Below are positions 8,085-16,248 of a stretch of DNA of 64,000 nt, piece by piece. Below the pieces are notes generated by a model. The model saw only the letters and a list, made by a program, of their open reading frames with translations, was not told where the DNA came from and did no database searches. The translations under genes and the position numbers were made by a program. How positions within the stretch are numbered: position 1 is the first letter of the stretch; the number at the start of each line of letters is the position of its first letter. Source of the DNA: Streptomyces sp. NBC_00250 (GTDB lineage: Bacteria; Actinomycetota; Actinomycetes; Streptomycetales; Streptomycetaceae); assembly GCF_036192275.1 (NCBI RefSeq), contig NZ_CP108088.1:7255501-7319500 (forward strand). Reading direction: 5' to 3'.

Positions 8085-8774
8085 TCAGTCCCGGCGTACC
8101 CCCGCCGCCTCGACCAGGCCCCGCATCACCCGCAGGTCCTCGCCCATCTCCGGGTGCCACTGGACGCCGAGGGCCCAGGCCGGGGCGGCCAGCTCGACGG
8201 CCTCCACCGTGCCGTCCTCCGCGTGGGCGGAGACCGCGAGCCCCGTGCCCAGCCGGTCCACGGCCTGGTGGTGGTAGGTCGGGACCTCGGTGAGCTCGGG
8301 CACCAGGGAGGCGTACCGGCTTCCCGGCACCGGCTTCACCGCATGCCGGCCGATCACCCCGACCGCCTCGACGTGCCCGTCCAGGTGCTGGACCAGCGTC
8401 CCGCCCAGGGCCACGTTCAGGAGCTGCATGCCCCGGCAGATGCCGAGCAACGGGGTCCCGGAGGCCAGGGCCGCGTCGATCAGGGCCAGCTCCCACGCGT
8501 CGCGTTCCCGGGCCGGCGGGCCGGTCCGGTCGTCGCGCTCGGCCCCGTACCGTACGGGCTCCACGTCCGCTCCGCCCGCGATCACCAGCCCGTCGAGCCG
8601 GGCCACGACCGCCGCGGCGGCCTCCGGATCGTCCGGCGGCAGCATCACCGCGATCCCCCCGCTCGCCTGGACGAGCCGCGGGTACGGCGCGGGGAGCAGC
8701 GCGGCCCGCATGTCCCACACGCCCCAGCGGGCCTGGTCCAGGTAGGTGGTCACGCCGATGAGCGGCTTGGGCAC
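8085..8774 (-). CDS. Class I glutamine amidotransferase-like gamma-glutamyl hydrolase (PuuD type)
   Basis: A 229-residue class I glutamine amidotransferase-fold hydrolase. It has the nucleophile elbow LLGICRGMQLLNVALGG (catalytic Cys) and the C-terminal ALGVQWHPE (catalytic His and Glu), with the GGADVEPVRYG segment typical of gamma-glutamyl-GABA hydrolase PuuD. GTG start at 8774 with GGAGGA upstream. With the permease, FadR regulator, GlnA4-like ligase and dehydrogenases next to it, it most likely releases glutamate from a gamma-glutamylated product at the end of an amine-utilisation route (for ethanolamine, glutamate plus glycine). The role is inferred from family and neighbours. Confidence 0.85.
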   Translation of the reverse strand: MPKPLIGVTTYLDQARWGVWDMRAALLPAPYPRLVQASGGIAVMLPPDDPEAAAAVVARLDGLVIAGGADVEPVRYGAERDDRTGPPARERDAWELALIDAALASGTPLLGICRGMQLLNVALGGTLVQHLDGHVEAVGVIGRHAVKPVPGSRYASLVPELTEVPTYHHQAVDRLGTGLAVSAHAEDGTVEAVELAAPAWALGVQWHPEMGEDLRVMRGLVEAAGVRRD

Positions 8775-8841
8775 GGAACGTCCTCCGGGAGAGCGGGGTG
8801 GGCGGGAGCGGGGTTGTGGGGGAGTGGGCGGGTACGGGCGG

Positions 8842-10287
8842 TCAGTCGCGTTCGAGTTCGGCCTCGGCGGCCGCGAGTGCCGCGAACTCCTCCTCGGGCG
8901 CCCTGGCCACCAGATGGTGTCGACTGTAGAACGCGAAGTAGGCGAGGGCGATCGCGTACACCCCGAGTGCCATGAAGGCCGCCGTCCGGTCCACCAGGAA
9001 GGTCGCGACCAGGGCCGACAGTGCGAGGACGAACGCCACCGACGAGGTCACGACGCCGCCCGGCGTGCGGTACGGCCGGTGCAGGCCCGGCTCACGGCGC
9101 CGCAGCACGATGTGGGAGAGCGCCATCAGGGCGTACGAGATGGTGGCGCCGAACACGGCGATGTTCAGCATCCGGGCCCCGTCCCCGGTCCCCGCGGCGA
9201 GTGCGAAGCCGATCGCGCCCGGGATGAGCAGCCCCAGGTACGGCGACTTGCGGCGGCTGGTGAGGGAGAGGAAGCGGGGCAGATAGCCCGCGCGGGAGAG
9301 CGCGAAGAGCTGGCGCGAGCCCGCGTAGATGAGGGAGAAGAAGGACGCGACCAGGCCGGCGAGGCCCGCGTAGTTCACGAACCGGCTGAGCGCCGTCGGG
9401 TCCCCGTCGCCCTGGAGCGCCACGACCAGCGGGTTGCCCGCCTCCTGGACGGCGGCCGAGCCGCGCGCCCCGGTCGCGGCGAAGAAGGTCATCACGGCGA
9501 GCAGCACCAGGATGCCCATGGAGATCGCGAGGGCCCTCGGCATCGAGCGCACCGGGTCCTTCGCCTCCTCGGCGGCGAGCGGCACGCCCTCGACGCCCAG
9601 GAAGAACCACATGCCGAAGGGGAACGCGGCCCAGATCCCGAGCAGACCGAACGGCAGCCAGGAGTTGGCGCCGAAGGCCTCGCCGTCGACGGGGATGTCG
9701 TTCAGTCCGTCGACGTGGAAGTCGGTGAAGGCGCCGAGCGCGAAGATGACGAGCGCGGCGACCGCGATCGCCGTCACGATCAGGCTGAAGCGCAGGGCCT
9801 CGCCCACGCCCCAGAGGTGGATCCCGATGAAGAGCGCGAAGCAGACCAGGTAGACGGGCCAGCCGGACTCCAGGCCGAAGAGGCCGAGGGACTCGACGTA
9901 GTCGCCGATGAAGATCGAGATCGCGGCGGGCGCCAGGATGTACTCGATGAGGATCGCGGTGCCGGTGAGGAACCCGCCCCAGGTGCCGAGCGCCCGGCGG
10001 GCGAAGCCGTAGCCGCCGCCCGCGGTGGGCAGGATGGCGGAGAGTTCGGCGAGGGCGAAGACCAGACAGGCGTACATCGCGCCCATCAGGACGGTGGCGA
10101 CGGCGAGTCCGCCGAAGCCGCCCTTGGAGAGGCCGATGTTCCAGCCGGAGAAGTCCCCGGAGACGACGTAGGCGACGCCGAGCCCGGTGAGCAGCAGCCA
10201 CCCGGCGCTGCCGCGGCGCAGGGCGCGGCGCTCCAGATAGTCGTCCTGCGGTGGGGTGGTGCTCCCGGTGGTTTCTTCGAGCGTCAT
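8842..10287 (-). CDS. APC-superfamily amino acid / ethanolamine permease
   Basis: A 481-residue transporter with about twelve membrane helices. The start YVVSGDFSGWNIGLSKGGFGGL and the following ELSAILPTAGGGYGFARRALGTWGGF are characteristic of ethanolamine permeases of the APC superfamily. The frame is open 15 codons further to 10332, but ATG 10287 begins a normal cytoplasmic N-terminus (MTLEETTGSTTPPQ). It lies between the PuuD-like hydrolase and the FadR gene on the same strand; the GlnA4-like ligase is divergent. It probably imports the amine that GlnA4 then glutamylates. Ethanolamine is the best guess, other small amines possible. Confidence 0.82.
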   Translation of the reverse strand: MTLEETTGSTTPPQDDYLERRALRRGSAGWLLLTGLGVAYVVSGDFSGWNIGLSKGGFGGLAVATVLMGAMYACLVFALAELSAILPTAGGGYGFARRALGTWGGFLTGTAILIEYILAPAAISIFIGDYVESLGLFGLESGWPVYLVCFALFIGIHLWGVGEALRFSLIVTAIAVAALVIFALGAFTDFHVDGLNDIPVDGEAFGANSWLPFGLLGIWAAFPFGMWFFLGVEGVPLAAEEAKDPVRSMPRALAISMGILVLLAVMTFFAATGARGSAAVQEAGNPLVVALQGDGDPTALSRFVNYAGLAGLVASFFSLIYAGSRQLFALSRAGYLPRFLSLTSRRKSPYLGLLIPGAIGFALAAGTGDGARMLNIAVFGATISYALMALSHIVLRRREPGLHRPYRTPGGVVTSSVAFVLALSALVATFLVDRTAAFMALGVYAIALAYFAFYSRHHLVARAPEEEFAALAAAEAELERD

Positions 10288-10405
10288 GGCAGCGTCAGCT
10301 CCCCGCAAACGGGCCCAATGGATTGGAGCCATACCTTTGCGGTGCCGAGGTGAGAGCGCAACCCCCCTGCGTTACTTTCGGGTTACGTACCCGGGGACGC
10401 ACGCC

Positions 10406-11134
10406 TCATGTCAAGAACCCGCGCAGCAGCGCCGCCGTCCCCGAGCAGTGCTCCCGCATCACCTCACGCGCCGCGTCCGCGTCCCCGTCGAGGACCGCCT
10501 CCACCACCGCGGTGTGCTGGTGCTGGGAGTGCTCCAGGTTGCGTACGAGCAGGGGGATGCAGTCGAGCAGGTCGTTCACGGTCGCCCGGACGGCGGCGTA
10601 CTGGGCGGTGAGCGTCGGCGAGCCGGAGAGCTCGGCCAGCGTCAGGTGGAGCAGGGTGTCCTGGCGGCGGTAATCGGCCAGCGGGGCGTCATGGGTCGCC
10701 GCCACGGCCGTCCGCAGCCGCTCGGCGCCCGCCGCGTCGAGGCCGTGCGCCGCGCAGAGCCCGGCGGCCCCCACCTCCAGGACCTCACGGAAGCGCAGGG
10801 TGTCCTCCATGTCGACGGTGGCGATCCGGCGGCGCAGCTCGTCCTCGTCGGCGGTCTGGACGCGGGGCAGTACGAACGTGCCGCCGTAGCGGCCGCGCCG
10901 GCTCTCCACGAGCCCCTGCTCCTGGAGGACCTTCAGCACCTCGCGCAGGGTGACCCGGCTGATCCCCATCCGGTCGGCCAGCTCCCGCTCGGCGGGCAGC
11001 CGCTCCCCGTCGGGCACGAGTCCGAGCCGTACCACCTGGAGGATCTGCTCCAGGGCCTCCTCGAAGCCGTTGCCCGCCCGGACCGGCCGCAGCACGGGCG
11101 TCAGCCGGTCCGCCGATTCACTCGTACTGGCCAC
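10406..11134 (-). CDS. FadR-subfamily GntR transcriptional regulator
   Basis: A 242-residue regulator with an N-terminal winged helix-turn-helix (LPAERELADRMGISRVTLR) and a C-terminal all-helical FCD ligand domain (LRFREVLEVGAAGLCAAHG onward, with His residues that bind metal or a carboxylate ligand in this family). GTG start at 11134 with GGGGAA eight bases upstream. It is divergent from the glnA4-like gene (89-base gap) and upstream of the permease gene on its own strand, so it probably represses or activates both arms of the amine pathway in response to an intermediate. Confidence 0.88.
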   Translation of the reverse strand: MASTSESADRLTPVLRPVRAGNGFEEALEQILQVVRLGLVPDGERLPAERELADRMGISRVTLREVLKVLQEQGLVESRRGRYGGTFVLPRVQTADEDELRRRIATVDMEDTLRFREVLEVGAAGLCAAHGLDAAGAERLRTAVAATHDAPLADYRRQDTLLHLTLAELSGSPTLTAQYAAVRATVNDLLDCIPLLVRNLEHSQHQHTAVVEAVLDGDADAAREVMREHCSGTAALLRGFLT

Positions 11135-11223
11135 GTTCTCGATTCCCCTTCGTCAGCACTTCCCAAGCAATGGTCTTCCGCAATACCTTATGGCTTCCGG
11201 CAGGCCGAAGGAGGAGCAATCCC

Positions 11224-12627
11224 GTGGCAGACCGCAAACCCCCGCTCACCGTCGAGGAGCTCCGTGCCCTCGTCGCGAGCGGCGAGATCGACACCGTCGT
11301 CCTGGCCTTCCCCGACATGCAGGGACGGCTCCAGGGCAAGCGGTTCGCCGCCCCGTTCTTCCTGGACGAGGTACTCGGCCACGGCACCGAGGGCTGCAAC
11401 TATCTTCTGGCCGTCGACACCGAGATGAACACCGTCGACGGCTACGAGATGTCCTCCTGGGACCGCGGCTACGGCGACTTCGCGATGCACCCCGACCTCA
11501 CCACCCTCCGCCGCCTCCCCTGGAACGAGGCCACCGCCATGGTGACGGCGGACCTCGCCTGGGGCGACGGCACCCCCGTCGTCGCGGCGCCCCGCCAGAT
11601 CCTCCGGCGCCAGCTGGAGCGCCTCGCGGAGCACGGCTTCACCGCCCACGTCGGCACCGAACTCGAGTTCATCGTCTTCCAGGACAGCTACGAGCAGGCC
11701 TGGGACGCGAACTACCGCGGCCTCACCCCCGCCAACCAGTACAACATCGACTACTCCGTCCTCGGCACCGGACGCATCGAACCCCTTCTGCGCCGCATCC
11801 GCAACGAGATGACCGGCGCCGGACTCACCGTCGAGTCCGCCAAGGGCGAGTGCAACCCCGGCCAGCACGAGATCGCCTTCAAATACGACGAGGCCCTCGC
11901 CACCTGCGACGGGCACGCCGTCTACAAGACGGGCGCCAAGGAGATCGCCGCCCAGGAGGGCTACTCGCTCACCTTCATGGCGAAGTACAACGAGCGCGAG
12001 GGCAACTCCTGCCACATCCACCTCTCCCTCCAGAACGCCGAGGGGACGAACGTGATGGCAGGGGACGACGCAGGGGGGTCCCCCCTGCTCGAGCGAAGCC
12101 GAGAGCTTGGGGGAGGCATGTCCGCGACCATGCGGCACTTCCTCGCCGGACAGCTCGCCGCCCTCCGCGACTTCTCCCTCCTCTACGCCCCCAACATCAA
12201 CTCCTACAAGCGGTTCCAGCCCGGCTCCTTCGCGCCCACCGCCGTCGCCTGGGGCCACGACAACCGCACCTGCTCGCTCCGGGTCGTCGGCCACGGCCGC
12301 TCCACCCGCTTCGAGAACCGCCTCCCCGGCGGCGACGTCAACCCGTACCTCGCCGTCGCCGGCCTGGTCGCCGCCGGTCTGTACGGCATCGAGCAGAAGC
12401 TCGAACTCCCCGAGCCCTGCACCGGGAACGCCTACACCGCCGAGTACGCGCACGTGCCCACCACCCTGCGCGAGGCCGCCGAACTCTGGGAGACCAGCGA
12501 GATCGCCAAGGCCGCCTTCGGGGACGAGGTCGTCGCCCACTACCGCAACATGGCCCGCGTCGAACTCGATGCCTTCGACGCGGCCGTGACCGACTGGGAA
12601 CTGCGCCGCTCCTTCGAACGCCACTGA
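11224..12627 (+). CDS. glnA4: Glutamine synthetase-like gamma-glutamyl amine ligase (GlnA4 type)
   Basis: A 467-residue glutamine synthetase-fold enzyme. Visible motifs are the glutamate/metal site AKGECNPGQHEI, the nucleotide-binding GNSCHIHLSL, NSYKRFQPGSFAP and the C-terminal NRLPGGDVNPYLAVAG. It is divergent from true GlnA and sits with an aldehyde dehydrogenase, an SDR, a PuuD-like hydrolase and an ethanolamine-type permease. GlnA4 of S. coelicolor is known as a gamma-glutamylethanolamide synthetase (recalled, not checked), so it likely ligates glutamate to ethanolamine using ATP. GTG start at 11224 follows AGGAGGAG; an upstream in-frame ATG at 11170 has no such site. Residues about 284-298 look like an insertion encoded by a palindromic repeat. 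Confidence 0.85.
   Translation: MADRKPPLTVEELRALVASGEIDTVVLAFPDMQGRLQGKRFAAPFFLDEVLGHGTEGCNYLLAVDTEMNTVDGYEMSSWDRGYGDFAMHPDLTTLRRLPWNEATAMVTADLAWGDGTPVVAAPRQILRRQLERLAEHGFTAHVGTELEFIVFQDSYEQAWDANYRGLTPANQYNIDYSVLGTGRIEPLLRRIRNEMTGAGLTVESAKGECNPGQHEIAFKYDEALATCDGHAVYKTGAKEIAAQEGYSLTFMAKYNEREGNSCHIHLSLQNAEGTNVMAGDDAGGSPLLERSRELGGGMSATMRHFLAGQLAALRDFSLLYAPNINSYKRFQPGSFAPTAVAWGHDNRTCSLRVVGHGRSTRFENRLPGGDVNPYLAVAGLVAAGLYGIEQKLELPEPCTGNAYTAEYAHVPTTLREAAELWETSEIAKAAFGDEVVAHYRNMARVELDAFDAAVTDWELRRSFERH
12073..12116. repeat. In-frame palindromic repeat inside the glnA4-like gene
   Basis: About 44 bases that read as an interrupted palindrome: runs of C (CCCCC) and G (GGGGG) at the two ends, inner GCTC/GAGC-type arms and a CGAAGCC centre. 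I recall near-identical elements (core CGAGCGAAGCCGAGAGCTTG) as a very common dispersed repeat in Streptomyces intergenic DNA. Here it is within codons and adds roughly 15 residues (SPLLERSRELGGG) between the VMAGDDAGG and MSATMRHF parts of the enzyme, without breaking the frame. Only one copy was seen in the window. Confidence 0.7.
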
Positions 12628-12665
12628 TCCGGACCTCCCCCGCGTACGCCTCTGAGAGGACTGAG

Positions 12666-14021
12666 TTGCTCCAGGTACTGAACCCGGCGACCGAGGAGCC
12701 GGTCGCCACCGTCCCCGCCGCCACCGCCGCCGACGTGGACGCCGCCGTCGCACGGGCCGCCGCCGCCCAGCGCGGCTGGGCCGCCGCGGCGCCCGCCGAC
12801 CGGGCCCGGCTGCTCCGCCGCTTCGCCGCCGTCGTCGACGAGCACGTCGAGGAACTGGCCCGGCTCGAAGTGACCGAGGCCGGCCACACCATCGGCAACG
12901 CCCGCTGGGAGGCGGGCAACGTCCGCGACCTGCTCGACTTCGCGGCCGGGGGAGTGGAACGCCTCAACGGACGGCAGATCCCGGTGGCCGGCGGCCTGGA
13001 CATCACGATCCTCGAACCGCTCGGGGTCGTCGGCGTCATCGCCCCCTGGAACTTCCCCATGCCGATCGCCGCCTGGGCCACCGCACCCGCCCTCGCCGCC
13101 GGCAACGCCGTCCTCCTCAAGCCCGCCGAGACCACCCCGCTCACCGCGCTCCGGCTCGCCGAACTCGCCCTGGAGGCGGGTCTGCCCGAAGGCCTCTTCC
13201 AGGTCCTCCCCGGCACCGGCCCGGTCGCCGGAAACGCCCTCGTCGAGCACCCCGGCATCGCCAAGATCGTCTTCACCGGCTCCACCAGGGTCGGAAAGTC
13301 GATCATGGCGAAGTGCGCCGACCAGGTGAAGCGGGTCACCCTCGAACTCGGCGGCAAGAGCCCCAACATCGTCTTCGCCGACGCGGACATCGAGGCGGCC
13401 GCCGCCGCGGCGCCGATGGCCTTCCTCGACAACAGCGGCCAGGACTGCTGCGCCCGCACCCGCATCCTCGTCCAGCGGAGCGCGTACGACCGCTTCATGG
13501 AGCTCCTCACCCCCGCGATCGAGGAGATCGTCGTCGGCGACCCCGCCGACGAGCGCACCCAGATGGGCCCGCTCATCTCCCGCGCCCAACTCGACCGCGT
13601 CCGCTCCTACGTCACCGACGACCTCCCCGGCATCCGGGGCAAGGCCCCCGAGGGCCCCGGCTTCTGGTTCCCGCCGACCGTCCTCACCGGCGTGGCGGAG
13701 GACGCCCCCTGCTCCGTCGAGGAGATCTTCGGACCCGTCGCCGTCGTCCTCCCCTTCGAGGACGAGGCCGACGCGATCCGCCTCGCCAACGCCACCGAGT
13801 ACGGCCTGTCCGGCTCCATCTGGACCCGGGACGTCGGCCGCGCCCTGCGCGCCTCCCGAGCCGTCCGGGCCGGCAACCTCTCCGTCAACTCCCACTCCAG
13901 CGTCCGCTACTGGACCCCGTTCGGCGGCTACCAGCAGTCCGGCCTCGGCCGCGAACTCGGCCCCGACGCCCTGACCGCCTTCACCGAAACCAAGAACGTC
14001 TTCATCAGCACGGAGGCCTGA
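12666..14021 (+). CDS. NAD(P)-dependent aldehyde dehydrogenase
   Basis: A 451-residue aldehyde dehydrogenase. It shows the cofactor motif FTGSTRVGKSI, the catalytic Glu in LELGGKSPN, the catalytic Cys in NSGQDCCARTR and the C-terminal EEIFGPV and GGYQQSGLGRELG motifs. The length is slightly short for the family because the usual leader residues are missing; the frame upstream is open but belongs to another reading of glnA4. A TTG start at 12666 is chosen because GAGAGGA sits five bases before it. It follows glnA4 by 38 bases and is six bases from the SDR gene, so it is an operon member. It probably oxidises a gamma-glutamyl aminoaldehyde to the acid, yielding gamma-glutamylglycine in an ethanolamine route. 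Confidence 0.88.
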   Translation: MLQVLNPATEEPVATVPAATAADVDAAVARAAAAQRGWAAAAPADRARLLRRFAAVVDEHVEELARLEVTEAGHTIGNARWEAGNVRDLLDFAAGGVERLNGRQIPVAGGLDITILEPLGVVGVIAPWNFPMPIAAWATAPALAAGNAVLLKPAETTPLTALRLAELALEAGLPEGLFQVLPGTGPVAGNALVEHPGIAKIVFTGSTRVGKSIMAKCADQVKRVTLELGGKSPNIVFADADIEAAAAAAPMAFLDNSGQDCCARTRILVQRSAYDRFMELLTPAIEEIVVGDPADERTQMGPLISRAQLDRVRSYVTDDLPGIRGKAPEGPGFWFPPTVLTGVAEDAPCSVEEIFGPVAVVLPFEDEADAIRLANATEYGLSGSIWTRDVGRALRASRAVRAGNLSVNSHSSVRYWTPFGGYQQSGLGRELGPDALTAFTETKNVFISTEA

Positions 14022-14027
14022 GCACCC

Positions 14028-14816
14028 ATGACCAGCACCGAAGAGAACGTCTGCCGCCGCCTGGTCGGCCGTACCGCCGTCATCACCGGAGCCGGCAGCG
14101 GCATCGGCCTCGCCACCGCCCGCCGCTTCGCCTCCGAGGGCGCCAACGTCGTCTGCGGCGACATCGACGAGGTGGCCGGCAAGGCCGCCGCCGAGGAGGT
14201 CGGCGGAACCTTCGTCAAGGTCGACGTCACCGACCCCGAGCAGGTCGAGGCGCTGTTCAAGACCGCCTTCGACACCTACGGCTCCGTCGACATCGCCTTC
14301 AACAACGCCGGCATCTCGCCCCCCGAGGACGACTCCATCCTGGAGACCGGCCTGGAGGCCTGGAAGCGCGTCCAGGACGTCAACCTCACCTCGGTCTACC
14401 TGTGCTGCAAGGCCGCCCTGCCGTACATGCGCCGCCAGGGCAAGGGCTCCATCATCAACACCGCGTCCTTCGTCGCGATCATGGGCGCGGCCACCAGCCA
14501 GATCTCGTACACCGCCTCCAAGGGCGGCGTGCTCGCGATGTCCCGCGAGCTGGGCGTCCAGTTCGCCCGCGAGGGCATCCGCGTCAACGCCCTCTGCCCC
14601 GGGCCCGTCAACACCCCGCTCCTCCAGGAACTGTTCGCCAAGGATCCCGAGCGGGCCGCGCGCCGCCTCGTCCACATCCCCGTCGGCCGCTTCGCCGAGC
14701 CCGAGGAGATCGCGGCCGCGGTCGCCTTCCTCGCGAGCGACGACTCCTCCTTCGTCAACGCCAGCGACTTCCTGGTCGACGGAGGCATCGCGGGCGCGTA
14801 CGTGACCCCGCTCTAG
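14028..14816 (+). CDS. Short-chain dehydrogenase/reductase
   Basis: A 262-residue classical SDR. The Rossmann glycine motif is ITGAGSGIGLATAR, the NNAG motif is in FNNAGIS, and the catalytic Ser-Tyr-Lys set is readable around SQISYTASKGG. Immediately downstream of the aldehyde dehydrogenase (six bases after its stop), so cotranscribed with glnA4. It is a reasonable candidate for the alcohol-to-aldehyde step on a gamma-glutamylated ethanolamine, which the pathway needs before the aldehyde dehydrogenase acts. General annotation would be 3-oxoacyl-ACP reductase-like; the specific role is inference from context. Confidence 0.85.
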   Translation: MTSTEENVCRRLVGRTAVITGAGSGIGLATARRFASEGANVVCGDIDEVAGKAAAEEVGGTFVKVDVTDPEQVEALFKTAFDTYGSVDIAFNNAGISPPEDDSILETGLEAWKRVQDVNLTSVYLCCKAALPYMRRQGKGSIINTASFVAIMGAATSQISYTASKGGVLAMSRELGVQFAREGIRVNALCPGPVNTPLLQELFAKDPERAARRLVHIPVGRFAEPEEIAAAVAFLASDDSSFVNASDFLVDGGIAGAYVTPL

Positions 14817-14924
14817 ACCGCCGCCACACCCCCCACACCCCCCCCACATCCCCACCCGGCAGCCGGGCGTCGCAAGGCGCCCGGCTGTCCGGCGTCCGCA
14901 GCAGCCCCCGACAGGAGAGTGATC

Positions 14925-16241
14925 ATGAACCAGCGTGCCCGGCTCCGTACATCCGTCGTCACCGCCGCCCTCGCCCTCGCCGCGACGAGCCTCGTCTCCG
15001 CCACCACCGCCGAGGCCGAGCCCCGGGAGCACCGCACGCCTCGCCCTTGCCCCACCCTGAAGACCTCCGAGGGCTGGTACGGCGACAACAAGGCCCGCAT
15101 CGACGCCCTCGTGGCCGACCACTGCCGGGACAAGGGGGACAAGGGGGCCAAGGGGGCCAAGGGGAGGAAGCCCGTCGCGGTCTTCGACTGGGACAACACC
15201 GTCATCAAGAACGACGTCGGCGACGCCACCTTCTACTGGCTCCTCCGCAACGACCGCATACGCCCTCCCCGGCACGGCGACTGGTCCGCCACCAGTCGCC
15301 ACCTCACCCCGGAGGCCGCGGCCTCCCTGGCCGGCGCCTGCCCCACCGGCGTACGGGCGCTGCCCACCTCCACGGACACCCGCTGCGCAGACGAGCTCCT
15401 CTCCGTCTACGGCTCGGGCGCCACCAGCGCCGGGAAGAGCGCCTTCGCGGGGTACGACCGCCGCCGCATGGAACCCCAGTACGCCTGGCTCGCCCAGCTC
15501 CTGCGCGGCTGGACCACCCGCCAGGTCGAGTCGTTCGCCGCGGCCGCCCGCGCCGAGAACCTGGCGGCGCCGCAGGGCGCCACCCAGCGCGTCGGCACCG
15601 CCCAGGTCACCGGCTGGGTCCGCTACTACCCACAGCAGCGCGACCTGATCCGTACCCTCCAGGACGCCGGCTTCGACGTCTGGATCGTCTCCGCCTCACC
15701 CGAACCCGTCGTCGACGTCTGGGCCGAGGGCGTCGGCGTCGCGCCCTCCCACGCCCTCGGCATCCGCAACACCACCGACCACGGCCGGCTCACCGCCCAC
15801 CTCAAGGGCTGTGGGACGGTACGGGACGGCGAAGACACGACGATCACCTACATCGACGGCAAGCGCTGCTGGATCAACCAGGAGATCTTCGGCGTCCGCG
15901 GCCCCGCCGCCGAGCGCGTACAGCCCGCGTCCCGGCGCCAGGTGTTCGCAGCGGGGGACTCCGACACCGACATCTCGTTCCTGCGAGACGCCACCGGCCT
16001 GCGTCTGGTCCTCAACCGCAACAAGAACGAACTCATGTGCCGGGCGTACGAGAACGGCGACGGCCGCTGGATCGTCAACCCCATGTTCATCGAGCCGAAG
16101 CAGCGGAAAGCCACCCCGTACCCCTGCGCCACCACCGGCTACACGGCGAGCGACGGCACGGCGGAACCGGTCCGGCGGTCCGACGGAAGCGTGATCCCGG
16201 ACCAGCAGGACAAGGTCTTCCCGCCGGCCCAGGTCCTCTGA
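14925..16241 (+). CDS. Secreted HAD-superfamily phosphatase
   Basis: A 438-residue protein with a Sec-type signal peptide (RARLRTSVVTAALALAATSLVSATTAEA, cleavage likely near AEA-EP) and a HAD phosphatase domain. HAD motif I is VAVFDWDNTVIKND (DWDNT), motif II is IVSASPEP, and the late acidic motif is AAGDSDTDISFL. A short Gly-Lys run (GDKGAKGAKGRK) encoded by repeated nine-base units lies between the signal region and the catalytic domain. ATG 14925 is preferred to the GTG six bases earlier, because AGGAG lies seven bases before it. It probably acts outside the cell on phosphomonoesters such as phosphoserine-like or phosphocholine compounds; substrate not readable. Confidence 0.8.
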   Translation: MNQRARLRTSVVTAALALAATSLVSATTAEAEPREHRTPRPCPTLKTSEGWYGDNKARIDALVADHCRDKGDKGAKGAKGRKPVAVFDWDNTVIKNDVGDATFYWLLRNDRIRPPRHGDWSATSRHLTPEAAASLAGACPTGVRALPTSTDTRCADELLSVYGSGATSAGKSAFAGYDRRRMEPQYAWLAQLLRGWTTRQVESFAAAARAENLAAPQGATQRVGTAQVTGWVRYYPQQRDLIRTLQDAGFDVWIVSASPEPVVDVWAEGVGVAPSHALGIRNTTDHGRLTAHLKGCGTVRDGEDTTITYIDGKRCWINQEIFGVRGPAAERVQPASRRQVFAAGDSDTDISFLRDATGLRLVLNRNKNELMCRAYENGDGRWIVNPMFIEPKQRKATPYPCATTGYTASDGTAEPVRRSDGSVIPDQQDKVFPPAQVL

Positions 16242-16248
16242 ACGTCTC

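Noticed and set aside
10950..12665. Upstream extension of the aldehyde dehydrogenase frame
   Set aside because: It runs through the regulator and glnA4-like genes in another frame; the ribosome binding site before TTG 12666 and family length give the start.
12540..15302. A 920-codon minus-strand frame antisense to the aldehyde dehydrogenase and SDR
   Set aside because: Gly/Asp/Val/Glu-rich shadow sequence without domains; the plus-strand enzymes have full catalytic motifs.
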